Shown: piece by piece, positions 54,944 through 64,000 of the stretch
Layout of the letters: each line of letters opens with the position of its first letter
Position numbering within the stretch: the stretch's first letter is position 1
NCBI RefSeq assembly: GCF_003473485.1
Contig: NC_053047.1
Span: forward strand, 31,606,972-31,670,971
Direction: 5' to 3'
DNA from: Medicago truncatula
Lineage: Eukaryota; Streptophyta; Magnoliopsida; Fabales; Fabaceae
Length of the DNA stretch: 64,000 bases
The notes under the pieces: generated by a model
The model's input: only the letters and a program-made list of their open reading frames with translations
The model's database searches: none
Told to the model about the DNA's origin: nothing
Made by a program: the position numbers and the translations under genes

Positions 54944-55205
54944 CCAACTACTGAAAATCCTCTTTCATTTCTAGCCTCATTTGATAAGGGACTTTCTTGA
55001 GAAGTTCTTAAATACCATTCCACTCCTCCTCGATAGAAAAACCATCTTCATTACTTTCTTGACCCATACATAACCTATCCCAATGATGTTGTATCTCATC
55101 CAATAAAATAGGCTTGTCGTCACAGATTTTAGTAGCAATAAAGCATGCACGTGGTAGCCCATATGATGTCCTTTGAGCACAACCATAAATTTCCTTGATA
55201 TACAA
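54944..55205 (-). pseudogene. MULE-OTU protein, copy A, part 1
   Basis: The minus strand encodes a zinc-ligand-like IYGCAQRTSYGLPRACFIATK and a segment ending SNEDGFSIEEEWNGI. This is the end of the SWIM region of MULE transposases (family form CGC..RTTHGLPCAC). Broken by frameshifts and followed directly by the 3' LTR. The remainder of this copy is at 45980-46515. Confidence 0.7.
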
Positions 55206-55463
55206 TAGTCCTCTACAATGTTTGAGTGTAAGTTTAGATGCGGCTAGTTTGAGTGTAAGTTTTCTATTTGAATGTATTGTGACCTCTTTTCCCTATGAAA
55301 AACTGTTATTTATAATAAAAAACTACCTACACACAGACATTTGAAACTATAATTGTTACTAAAGGCCTAGAAACATCTCTTCGCTTTGAATTTCAAAAGC
55401 ATGGCTTAGTGATGTCAGTTATACGATCTTATCTGAAACCAACCTTTTTGAAGTCTTCAATCT

Positions 55464-55658
55464 TTATCGAACAGTAATCTTCCTAGCACCAAATTTTGTA
55501 AAGTCGATAACATCAACAAAAACATCAAACATATCTTCCGAAGTTGAAAATATTAACTTATCTCCAAAATACAAAGTTAAAAACTCTATTGACTGCATTT
55601 GATTTATAGCTTGTCGAAAATGCAGGCCAATAAGATGATAGATATTTTCCACTTTCAT
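55464..55658 (-). CDS. Unrecognised 64-codon ORF, copy A
   Basis: Begins with an ATG (MKVENIYHLIGLHFRQAINQ) and ends KFGARKITVR. The same ORF, with a few substitutions and no stop, recurs at 60335-60529 and 62889-63083. No family recognised. It may be a displaced exon of the MULE-OTU gene or a fortuitous frame. Confidence 0.25.
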   Translation of the reverse strand: MKVENIYHLIGLHFRQAINQMQSIEFLTLYFGDKLIFSTSEDMFDVFVDVIDFTKFGARKITVR

Positions 55659-55824
55659 ATTGTAAACAAACTATACTTATCTTTTTCAATGATATCAATA
55701 CATAACAATATAACTAACATAAATTCTTATCTTTCTGAATGACACAGACAAAATATCATTCTTATAGACAAATTGGCTTAATGGTATAATTAGAACGAAA
55801 AATGACAACTTGACATAATATATA

Positions 55825-56119
55825 CCATCTCCATCCCTAATTAAAAGATCCTTTTGAGAATTTTTTTTGTCCCTTTTTATAAGACCCCTTTGTTATTTCC
55901 AACTACATTAATTATTTCTTTACATACATGTCCCTATTTATTATACATCTTTTTCTTCAATCAGCAATAAATAACATGTTGAAAACATAAACCAACTCTC
56001 TCTCTTAAAGGATAAAATTGTCAAAACAATAGTAATTACAAACATATTTAATACAAATATCCACTATCTTAATTCCCGTTATTTTTTCAAAAGAGTCCTT
56101 TAATTAGGGACGGAGGTAG
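55825..56119. mobile_element. Stowaway MITE, 295 bp
   Basis: Left ccatctccatccctaattaa and right ttaattagggacggaggtag are inverted, with TA duplicated at both sides. The two tandem copies near 60690 and 63245 have the empty site (aataatatatatttggttag), so insertion followed the duplication. Confidence 0.85.
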
Positions 56120-56307
56120 TATTTGCTTAGATATAGTATTGATAAATCGTACGAATATCTTCAAGCATCTACTATTAGGCTAAATACAATATTATGGACT
56201 AAAGTTAAAAAAAACAATATTGAATTTGTATTGGTACGAATAACAATAAATTTTAGTAAGAAAAAATTGTAAATATATACAGTCCCTAATTAAAAATAAA
56301 TTCACGA

Positions 56308-56430
56308 GCTCCTCGTGGAGAAAAAAATAATATTCATCCCCATAAGAAAGAATAAATGAAACATAATTTTGTGTGTATGTTTAGAGGAGAGTAATACTGA
56401 TTTTATATTTCAGGAGCGCACATAATTTGA
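56308..56430. repeat. CTCCTCGTGG element, tandem-array copies (also 60885, 63438)
   Basis: GCTCCTCGTGG at 56308-56318, 60885-60895 and 63438-63448, each followed about 95 bp later by caggagcgcacataatttga and tatggcttctt. These correspond to the 3' part of the KTI-flank copies at 4355 and 9154. Here no KTI gene is near. Confidence 0.6.
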
Positions 56431-56437
56431 CTCTTTC

Positions 56438-56485
56438 AATATGGCTTCTTTTTTTTTTTTTTTTTTGTCAAAAATATGGCTTCTT
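56438..56485 (-). mobile_element. Micro-retroposition: poly(T)+gtcaaaa with 13-bp TSD
   Basis: aatatggcttctt occurs at 56438-56450 and 56473-56485, separated only by a T-run and gtcaaaa. Longer, interrupted T-tracts are seen in the duplicated copies at about 58470, 61020 and 63575. Confidence 0.6.
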
Positions 56486-56498
56486 AATCAAATTATGA

Positions 56499-56584
56499 GT
56501 CTCCATCACCTTAACTCAGCTGACAAGCATAATACATAATATATCAGGTCTATGGTTCGAACACCGAACAACAAAAAAAAAAAA
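56499..56584 (+). mobile_element. tRNA-derived SINE (also 58531, 61084, 63638)
   Basis: A-box-like ccttaactcagctgacaag, B-box-like atggttcgaacac and an A-tail. Target duplication aatcaaattatga at 56486-56498 and aatcaaattaaga at 56585-56597. The three other copies share the same insertion and were duplicated with the array. Confidence 0.75.
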
Positions 56585-56849
56585 AATCAAATTAAGAAAC
56601 TTCATTCAGACTATACATTCTATGCGAGTATAATTTTTTTTTTGGTACAAGTATGCGAGTAAAATTTATTTTTTAAAATTGGGAAACTAAATTTTTTTAT
56701 TGATTCAACTGATATTAATTATGACCATTTTACAATGGATCTATGATAATTTAACTTAGTATCTTCGAAGTAAAAGGCTAATCTTTTAATATTAAAGTAG
56801 AATCTCAAATTTAGAAACTAGTTTTTGTTCCGTATGTCTATGTCCACGC

Positions 56850-57550
56850 ACTAATAAGTTCCAAAAGGCTCCACGCAATAAAAGTTTGTAGAGCTTGAAT
56901 GTAGGAGCGAACAAACCCAAGAAGAAGAACAAAAGAGACATATGACATGGGAGCCCACAAACCAATGGTGCACAACCACCAGGGTTCGTGGCGATAGAGC
57001 CCGCGAGCTAATGGTCCACAACCAACAATGTTCGCGAAAAGGGATACACGACCCAATGATGCAAAACTGACTGGGTCCATAGTATAAAAATTGTGGAAAT
57101 TTGTTGTTCACACACTTAATAATAAGGCTAAAACACACCATTAAATGACCACAACACCCCTCGGCAGTTAACTGCCGTCGGTTTCCTATTCCCTGGATAT
57201 TTAACTGCCGTCGGCTCTATCAACAGTTAAGTGCCGTCGGATCCATCGACAGTTAATTGTCAAGGAAAAAAAATTATGCAGACAGTGACTTCTGCATAAT
57301 TCAACCAAGCCATTTTCGGCCTATTTTTATCTGTAATTCAACCAGAGCATTTACAGAGGCAATATAACTCATACACCATTTATACTTAGTCATAAACAAG
57401 AAGAATACATTATCTTTTACAGTTGTCCATAATTAAATCAATCCGACATTTCGTTAAAATTAGAGGAATGTTTGAAATTCATAAAAACATTAAAGAGTGT
57501 CCATAATTAAACAACACATTTCATATCATTACATAAAATATCTATCGACA
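56850..57550. other. Unassigned segment with palindromic motif cluster
   Basis: 57160-57262 contains ggcagttaactgcc (perfect palindrome) and three variants of cagttaactgccgtcgg. 57273-57300 is a hairpin with perfect 10-bp arms (attatgcaga / tctgcataat) and an 8-nt loop. No coding region is supported. Confidence 0.5.
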
Positions 57551-57552
57551 TT

Positions 57553-57885
57553 CTACACATTTGCAAATGTAACAAACACACATATATAATATATTATCTT
57601 CAACATATACCTAAACATAAATGAAACGTCGCTATCGTCACGAATAAGCCAAGGCTCATAAATATCCATTTTCCACATGTCTTCATCTTTACCTGCTCTG
57701 AGGACCATGCAAGGTATCCGATCAAGCAAGTGACGTGTATATTGATTTTCACAAAGATACTCAAAATATGTGTTAAGTTGTGCCTTCAAATCATCAAGAG
57801 TGTCAGTCGGTGTTATCATAACCTTAATTATCTTTTTAAAAAATGGAGTACCGAACACGGCCTTCAATTTTTGCAACTCAGACAT
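57553..57885 (-). CDS. Unrecognised 110-codon ORF, possibly MULE N-terminal domain
   Basis: The first residue is an ATG at 57883-57885 (MSELQKLKAVFGTPFFKK). The C-terminal part, WLIRDDSDVSFMF, resembles the I-x-DD-x-DV-x-x-MF block seen near the N-termini of plant MULE proteins, where it forms a PB1-like domain. It lies on the same strand as the OTU pseudogene tail at 58174. Whether it is transcribed or spliced is unknown. Confidence 0.3.
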   Translation of the reverse strand: MSELQKLKAVFGTPFFKKIIKVMITPTDTLDDLKAQLNTYFEYLCENQYTRHLLDRIPCMVLRAGKDEDMWKMDIYEPWLIRDDSDVSFMFRYMLKIIYYICVFVTFANV

Positions 57886-58173
57886 GTTTGACCTGACAAG
57901 CTTTATGAAAAAAAAAAATCATATATTATATTGAAATTAAATGAAATGTAAGAACCGATAAAAAAGTATATGTAATGTGTAATGATTAATAACGAATAAA
58001 AAAGTATTGCACTAGTTCCACCACATAAAACTCATATTTTCATATATTTATATAAATTACTTAATGTTAGTTATATATTGGCCATAAAAAATTGGTGTTA
58101 CAATATCGACGCCAAAAAATATGTCGGTGTAATTTCTACCAAAAAAAAAGGATTAACACCGACAAAAAATCAC

Positions 58174-58356
58174 TCATATCGCATCAAGTGAAATTGAATC
58201 TTCTTCATCTTTCCCAATAACTTCAAATTCTTGTTTTGCTTTTTCGGAAGTGTCGCACAAAATAGGTTCAGCTTTGTTTGACTCCTTTTTTGGTTGGGGC
58301 GATTTCTCTCCCTTTTTAATAATCATGATATCTCGAAACCGGTATTGTTGATCCAA
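58174..58356 (-). pseudogene. MULE-OTU protein C-terminal tail
   Basis: The frame DQQYRFRDIMIIKKGEKSPQ ... KDEEDSISLDAI matches the tail following the OTU domain in the tandem units (58884-59016 and 61438-61570), but here it is isolated and longer. This gives the natural C-terminus missing from the other copies. Confidence 0.55.
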
Positions 58357-58370
58357 ATACTCATCTTTCC

Positions 58371-58870
58371 ATAAAAAAGAATAAATGAAACATAATTTTG
58401 TGTGTATGTTTAGAGGAGAGTAATACTGATTTTATATTTCAGGAGCGCACATAATTTGACTCTTTCAATATGGCTTCTTTCTTTTTTTTTTTGTTTTTGT
58501 CAAAAATATGGCTTCTTAATCAAATTATGAGTCTCGATCACCTTAGCTCAGTTGACAAGCATAATGCATAATATGCCAGGTCTATGGTTCGAGAACCTAA
58601 CAACACAAAACCAAAAAAAAAAAATCAAATTAAGAAACTTCATTCAGACTACATTGTATGCGAGTATATATATTTTTTTTGGTACAAGTATGCGAGTATA
58701 ATTTATTTTTTAAAATTGGAAAACTAAATATTTTTATTGATTCAATTGATATTAATTATGACCATTTTACAATGGATCTATGATAATTTAACTTAGTATC
58801 TTCGAGGTATAAGGCTAAACTTTTAATACTAAACTAAAATCTCAAATTTAGAAACTAGTTTTTGTTCCGT
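58371..58870. repeat. Partial array unit
   Basis: Matches about 56345-56840 and 60920-61424, with the SINE at 58531. It is joined abruptly to the OTU tail at about 58370, which marks a recombination junction. Confidence 0.7.
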
Positions 58871-58883
58871 ATGTCGATGTCTC

Positions 58884-60073
58884 TCCTTTTTTACTCCTTT
58901 TTTGGTTGTGGCGATTTCTCTCCCTTTTCAATAATCATGATATCTCGAAACCGGTGTTGTTGATCCAAATATTCATCTTCCCAAGTCAATGCCTCTTCAT
59001 TCTTGCGATTGATCCACTATGTAGATGATGAATTGAGTGGACAACCATCCTTCAAATAAATAAGGACAAAATGATTGAGAATTAAGCCAAGGCACATTAT
59101 GGGAGTTTTTTGCTTCGCCGGTGGTTGCCCTATTAGTGGGAAAAAAGATACTGAAGTTCCAATTTTATGATTTGTCAACAAGACCACACACCTATTGTAA
59201 TAATTAACCACAATGTGTCTCATGTCCGGAAACGCAACCACTTATCAACAAGTGCAATACCTCCACTATTTGGGGGAGGATGTAAGCCATTTAAAATGTA
59301 ATTATAACGATCATCACCCGCATATACTCCCACATAATCATATATATGATCTTTCAACTCTTGAATAAGATGTCTATGAATCATGATATGACTATCTTCG
59401 GTCAATCCCAAGAACTCGGCTATAGTCCGAAATCCACAATGTCCATCACCTATAACATCCACCACTTTTTCCTTAAATGGAACCATGAACTTTTGCATAT
59501 AATCAATAGGGCTCAAAACCGGAATAGACGTTGTAACCGAAATTGGCTTTGGAAACCGAGTAGGTGGTGGAAGTGGGGAACATGATGTTTTACCAAGACG
59601 AGCACCTTTCATTTTAGGAAATGATGACGTTGTTGGTGACGGTGACGGTTGACTATCCAGATATTTGGAATCAACACGCTCCCACGAAGAAGGGATTCAA
59701 CTAGTCGATGCCACTTTTGCTCTAGGCCTCACAATATCCACTTTTTCTTGGCTCCCTTGGTTTAAACTATCCGTGGTGGTGGAGACAGGATTGTGGTGTC
59801 AGGAAATGCCAACTACTGAAAAACCTCTTTCATTTCTAGCTTCATTAGATAAGGGACTTTCTTGAGACGTTCTTGAATACCATTCCACTCATCCTCGACA
59901 GAAAGACCATCTTCATTACTTTCTTGACCCATACATAACCTATGCCAATGATGTTGTATCTCATCCAATAAAATAGGCTTGTCGTCACAGATTTTAGTAA
60001 CAATAAAGCATGCACATAGTAGCCCATATGATGTCCTTTGAGCACAACCATAAATTTCCTTGTCCATACTCAA
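58884..60073 (-). pseudogene. MULE-OTU protein fragment, unit B
   Basis: Minus-strand order. A SWIM-end segment, IYGCAQRTSYGLLCACF, lies at 59813-60073. A linker (DSQPSPSPTTSSFPK) leads to the OTU domain start, VVDVIGDGHCGFRTIAEFLG (catalytic Asp and Cys), ending KWLRF at 59220. After a one-base shift, FPDMRHIVVNYYNRCVVLLT ... LNHFVLIYLKDGCPL (59017-59241) carries the catalytic His. The tail is EYLDQQHRFRDIMII. OTU domains are deubiquitinase-type cysteine proteases. Plant MULEs of this kind fuse one to the transposase. Stops between segments and the absence of the DDE core make it non-functional. Confidence 0.78.
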
Positions 60074-60334
60074 TAGTCCTCTACAACGTTTGAGTGTATG
60101 TTTAGATGCGACTAGTTTGAGTGTAAGTTTTCTATATGAATGTACTGTGACCTCTTTTCCCTATGAAAAACTGTTATTTATAATAAAAAAAAACTACCTA
60201 CACACAGACATTTGAAACTATAATTGTTACTAAAGGCCTAGAAACATCTCTTCGCTTTGAATTTCAAATGCATGGCTTAGTGATGTCAGTTATACAATTT
60301 TATCTGAAACCAACCTTTTTGAAGTCTTCAATCT

Positions 60335-60529
60335 TTATCGAACACTAATCTTCCGAACACCAAATTTTGCAAAGTCCATAACATCAATAAAAACATCAAA
60401 CATATCTTCTGAAGTTGAAAATATTAACTTATCTCCAAAATACAAAGTCAAAAAATCTATTGACTGCATTTGATTTATAGCTTGTCGAAAATGCAGGCTA
60501 ACAAGATAATAGATATTTTCCACTTTCAT
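60335..60529 (-). CDS. Unrecognised 64-codon ORF, copy B
   Basis: Open from ATG to stop, matching copy A with about seven substitutions, most of them conservative (I/V, T/A). Identical in translation to copy C. Confidence 0.25.
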   Translation of the reverse strand: MKVENIYYLVSLHFRQAINQMQSIDFLTLYFGDKLIFSTSEDMFDVFIDVMDFAKFGVRKISVR

Positions 60530-61437
60530 ATTGTCAACAAACTATACTTATCTTTTTCAATGATATCAATACATAACAATATAATTAACATAAATTCTTA
60601 TCTTTTTGAATGACACGGAAAAAAAATCATTCTTATAGACAAATTGGTTTAAGGGTATAATTAGAACGAAAAATAACAACTTGAAATAATATATATTTGG
60701 TTAGATATAGTATTGATAAATCGTAGGAATATCTTCAAGCATCTACTATGAGGCTAAATACAATATTATGGACTAAAGTAAAAAAAAAAAACAATATTGA
60801 ATTTGTATTGGTACGAACAACAATAAATTTTAGTAAGAAAACAATGTAAATATATACAGTCCTTAATTAAAAATAAATTGACAAGCTCCTCGTGGAGAAA
60901 AAATTAATATTCATCTCCATAAAAAAGAATAAATGAAACATAATTTTGTGTGTATGTTTAGAGGACAGTAATACTGATTTTATATTTCAGGAGCGCACAT
61001 AATTTGACTCTTTCAATATGGCTTCTTTCTTTTTTTTGTTTTTTTGTTTTTGTCAAAAATATGGCTTCTTAATCAAATTATGAGTCTCGATCACCTTAGC
61101 TCAGTTGACAAGCATAATGCATAATATGCCAGGTCTATGGTTCGAACACCTAACAACACAAAAACAAAAAAAAAAAAAATCAAATTAAGAAACTTCATTC
61201 AGACTACATTGTATGCGAGTATATATATTTTTTTTGGTAAAAGTATGCGAGTATAATTCATTTCTTAAAATTGGAAAACTAAATATTTTTATTGATTCAA
61301 TTGATATTAATTATCACCATTTTACAATGGATCTATGATAATTTAACTTAGTATCTTCGAAGTATAAGGTTAAACTTTTAATACTAAACTAAAATCTCAA
61401 ATTTAGAAACTAGTTTTTGTTCCGTATGTCGATGTCT

Positions 61438-62629
61438 CTCCTTTTTTGACTCCTTTTTTGGTTGGGGCGATTTCTCTCCCTTTTCAATAATCATGATATC
61501 TCGAAACCGGTGTTGTTGATCCAAATACTCATCTTTCCAAGTCAATGCCTCTTCATTCTTGCGATTGATCCACTATGTAGATGATGATTGTAGTGGACAA
61601 CCATCCTTCAAATAAATAAGGACAAAATGATTGGGAATTAAGCCAAGGCACATTATGGGAGTTTTTTGCTTCGCCGGTGGTTACCCTATTAGTGGGAAAA
61701 AAGATACTGAAGTTCCAATTTTATGATTTGTCAACAAGACCACACACCTATTGTAATAATTAGCCACAATGTGTCTCATGTTCGGAAACGCAACCACTTA
61801 TCAACAAGTGCAATACCTCCACTATTTGGGGGACGATGTAAGCCATTTAAAATGTAGTTATAACGATCCTCACCCGCATATACTCCCACATAATCATTTC
61901 TATGATCTTTCATCTCTTGAATAAGATGTCTACGAATCATGATATGACTATCTTCGGTCAATCCCAAGAACTCGGCTATAGTCCGAAATCCACAATGTCC
62001 ATCGCCTATAACATCCACCACTTTTTCCTTAAATGGAAGCATGAACTTTGACATATAATCCATAGGGCTCAAAACCGGAATAGACGTTGTAACCGAAATT
62101 GGCTTTGGAAACCGAGTAGGTGGTGGAAGTGGGGAACATGATGTTTTACCAAGACGAGCACCTTTCATTTTAGGAAATGATGACGTTGTTGGTGACGGTG
62201 ACGGTTGACTATCCAGATATTTGGAATCAACAAGCTCCCACGAAGAAGGGATTCAACTAGTCGATGCCACTTTTGCTCTAGGCCTCGCAATATCCACTTT
62301 TTCTTGGCTCCCTTGGTTTAAACTATCCGTGGTGGTGGAGACAGGATTGTGGTGTCAGGAAATGCCAACTACTGAAAAACCTCTTTCATTTCTAGCTTCA
62401 TTTGATAAGGGACTTTCTTGAGACGTTCTTGAATACCATTCCACTCATCCTCGACAGAAATACCATCTTCATTACTTTCTTGACCCATACATAACCTATG
62501 CCAATGATGTTGTATCTCATCCAATAAAGTAGGCTTGTCGTCACAGATTTTAGTAACAATAAAGCATGCACATAGTAGCCCATATGATGTCCTTTGAGCA
62601 CAACCATAAATTTTCTTGTCCATACTCAA
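61438..62629 (-). pseudogene. MULE-OTU protein fragment, unit C
   Basis: Same structure as unit B: SWIM end at 62369-62629, OTU start at 61776-62168 with GDGHCGFRTI, and the same one-base shift at KWLRF/FPNM. The shared lesion shows that the unit was already dead when it was amplified. Confidence 0.78.
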
Positions 62630-62888
62630 TAGTCCTCTACAACGTTTGAGTGTAAGTTTAGATGCGACTAGTTTGAGTGTAAGTTTTCTATATGAATGTA
62701 CTGTGACCTCTTTTCCCTATGAAAAACTGTTATTTATAATAAAAAAACTACCTACACACAGACATTTGAAACTATAATTGTTACTAAAGGCCTAGAAACA
62801 TCTCTTCGCTTTGAATTTCAAATGCATGGCTTAGTGATGTCAGTTATACGATCTTATCTGAAACCAACCTTTTTGAAGTCTTCAATCT

Positions 62889-63083
62889 TTATCGAACACT
62901 AATCTTCCGAACACCAAATTTTGCAAAGTCCATAACATCAATAAAAACATCAAACATATCTTCTGAAGTTGAAAATATTAACTTATCTCCAAAATACAAA
63001 GTCAAAAAATCTATTGACTGCATTTGATTTATAGCTTGTCGAAAATGCAGGCTAACAAGATAATAGATATTTTCTACTTTCAT
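62889..63083 (-). CDS. Unrecognised 64-codon ORF, copy C
   Basis: Same translation as copy B (MKVENIYYLVSLHFRQAINQ ... KFGVRKISVR). No family recognised. Confidence 0.25.
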   Translation of the reverse strand: MKVENIYYLVSLHFRQAINQMQSIDFLTLYFGDKLIFSTSEDMFDVFIDVMDFAKFGVRKISVR

Positions 63084-64000
63084 ATTGTAAACAAACTATA
63101 CTTATCTTTTTCAGTGATATCAATACATAACAATATAATTAACATAAATTCTTATCTTTTTGAATGACACGGAAAAAAAAATCATTCTTATAGACAAATT
63201 GGTTTAAGGGTATAATTAGAACGAAAAATAACAACTTGAAATAATATATATTTGGTTAGATATAGTATTGATAAATCGTAGGAATATCTTCAAGCATCTA
63301 CTATGAGGCTAAATACAATATTATGGACTAAAGTTAAAAAAAAACAATATTGAATTTGTATTGGTACGAACAACAATAAATTTTAGTAAGAAAACAATGT
63401 AAATATATACAGTCCTTAATTAAAAATAAATTGACAAGCTCCTCGTGGAGAAAAAAATAATATTCATCTCCATAAAAAAGAATAAATGAAACATAATTTT
63501 GTGTGTATGTTTAGAGGACAGTAATACTGATTTTATATTTCAGGAGCGCACATAATTTGACTCTTTCAATATGGCTTCTTTCTTTTTTTTTGTTTTTTTG
63601 TTTTTGTCAAAAATATGGCTTCTTAATCAAATTATGAGTCTCGATCATCTTAGCTCAGTTGACAAGCATAATGCATAATATGCCAGGTCTATGGTTCGAA
63701 CACCTAACAACACAAAACCAAAAAAAAATAAAAAATCAAATTAAGAAACTTCATTCAGACTACATTGTATGCGAGTATATATATTTTTTTTGGTACAAGT
63801 ATGCGAGTATAATTTATTTTTTAAAATTGAAATACTAAATATTTTTATTGATTCAATTGATATTAATTATGACCATTTTACAATGGATCTATGATAATTT
63901 AACTTAGTATCTTCGAAGTATAAGGCTAAACTTTTAATACTAAACTAAAATCTCAAATTTAGAAACTAGTTTTTGTTCCGTATGTCGATGTCTCTCCTTT

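Larger units (their letters stand above)
58871..61424. repeat. Tandem array unit B, 2,554 bp
   Basis: Begins at gtcgatgtctctcctttttt. It contains the OTU pseudogene, the 64-codon ORF, the CTCCTCGTGG motif and the SINE. Landmarks recur at a constant spacing of 2,553-2,556 bp in unit C. Confidence 0.93.
61425..63978. repeat. Tandem array unit C, 2,554 bp (next unit starts at 63979)
   Basis: A near-identical copy of unit B. A third unit begins at 63979 and is cut by the window edge, so the array continues. Confidence 0.93.

Noticed and set aside
57553-57885. Stand-alone host gene on the minus strand
   Set aside because: Kept only as an unrecognised ORF: it lies in transposon debris and resembles a MULE N-terminal block only weakly.
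58871-63978. Tandem units as a pure assembly artefact
   Set aside because: The units differ by scattered substitutions and small indels (for example in the T-tracts near 61020 and 63575), so they are distinct copies, though read-level confirmation is still desirable.

Overview
The window is nuclear DNA of a flowering plant, most likely an inverted-repeat-lacking-clade legume close to Medicago or Trifolium. This rests on AT-rich intergenic sequence, a cluster of legume-type Kunitz inhibitor genes, legume-style Tat/Ogre retrotransposon LTRs and MULE-OTU proteins, and tRNA-derived SINEs. The species assignment is an inference from sequence style and no database search was run.

Host genes are few. 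A Kunitz-type protease inhibitor (KTI) cluster spans the first 46 kb. It has four intact intronless genes (3214-3855, 12113-12763 and 29917-30579 on the minus strand, 44965-45600 on the plus strand) and two dead relatives (138-482, 6726-7271). The 3.2 kb and 6.7 kb loci are copies of one segmental duplication. One intronless gene for an AFG3/FtsH3-FtsH10-type AAA metalloprotease lies at 26600-28645 and looks like a retrogene. One tRNA-Thr(AGT) gene lies at 32480-32553. The KTIs are predicted secreted inhibitors. The FtsH-like protein would be an ATP-driven membrane protease. Nothing suggests that they work together.

The rest is mostly mobile DNA. 1-8 kb: small Mutator-type MITEs, truncated CACTA ends, a hAT-like element and a LINE fragment. 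13-18.5 kb: a Tourist-like element, a 1.2 kb non-autonomous MULE and a copia LTR fragment. 18,682-24,401: a complete 5.7 kb MULE with 213-bp terminal inverted repeats, a lightly damaged transposase gene and a convergent GRF-zinc-finger gene. 35-44 kb: a 4.3 kb CACTA element nested in LTR-retrotransposon debris, followed by other retroelement remnants. 45.9-64 kb: broken MULE-OTU proteins in a tandem array of about 2.55-kb units that runs off the window edge. The first copy is split by an 8.4 kb Tat/Ogre-like LTR retrotransposon (46516-54943) that has near-identical LTRs, has lost most of pol, and carries a 103-bp minisatellite upstream of its 3' LTR.

The observations most worth following are these: a dispersed inverted-repeat motif (GCTCCTCGTGG / CCACGAGGAGC) recurring 5' of the KTI genes; a class of tiny poly(T)-plus-5-to-9-nt insertions flanked by target-site duplications; the two-gene MULE; the tandem MULE-OTU array; and the palindromic minisatellite.
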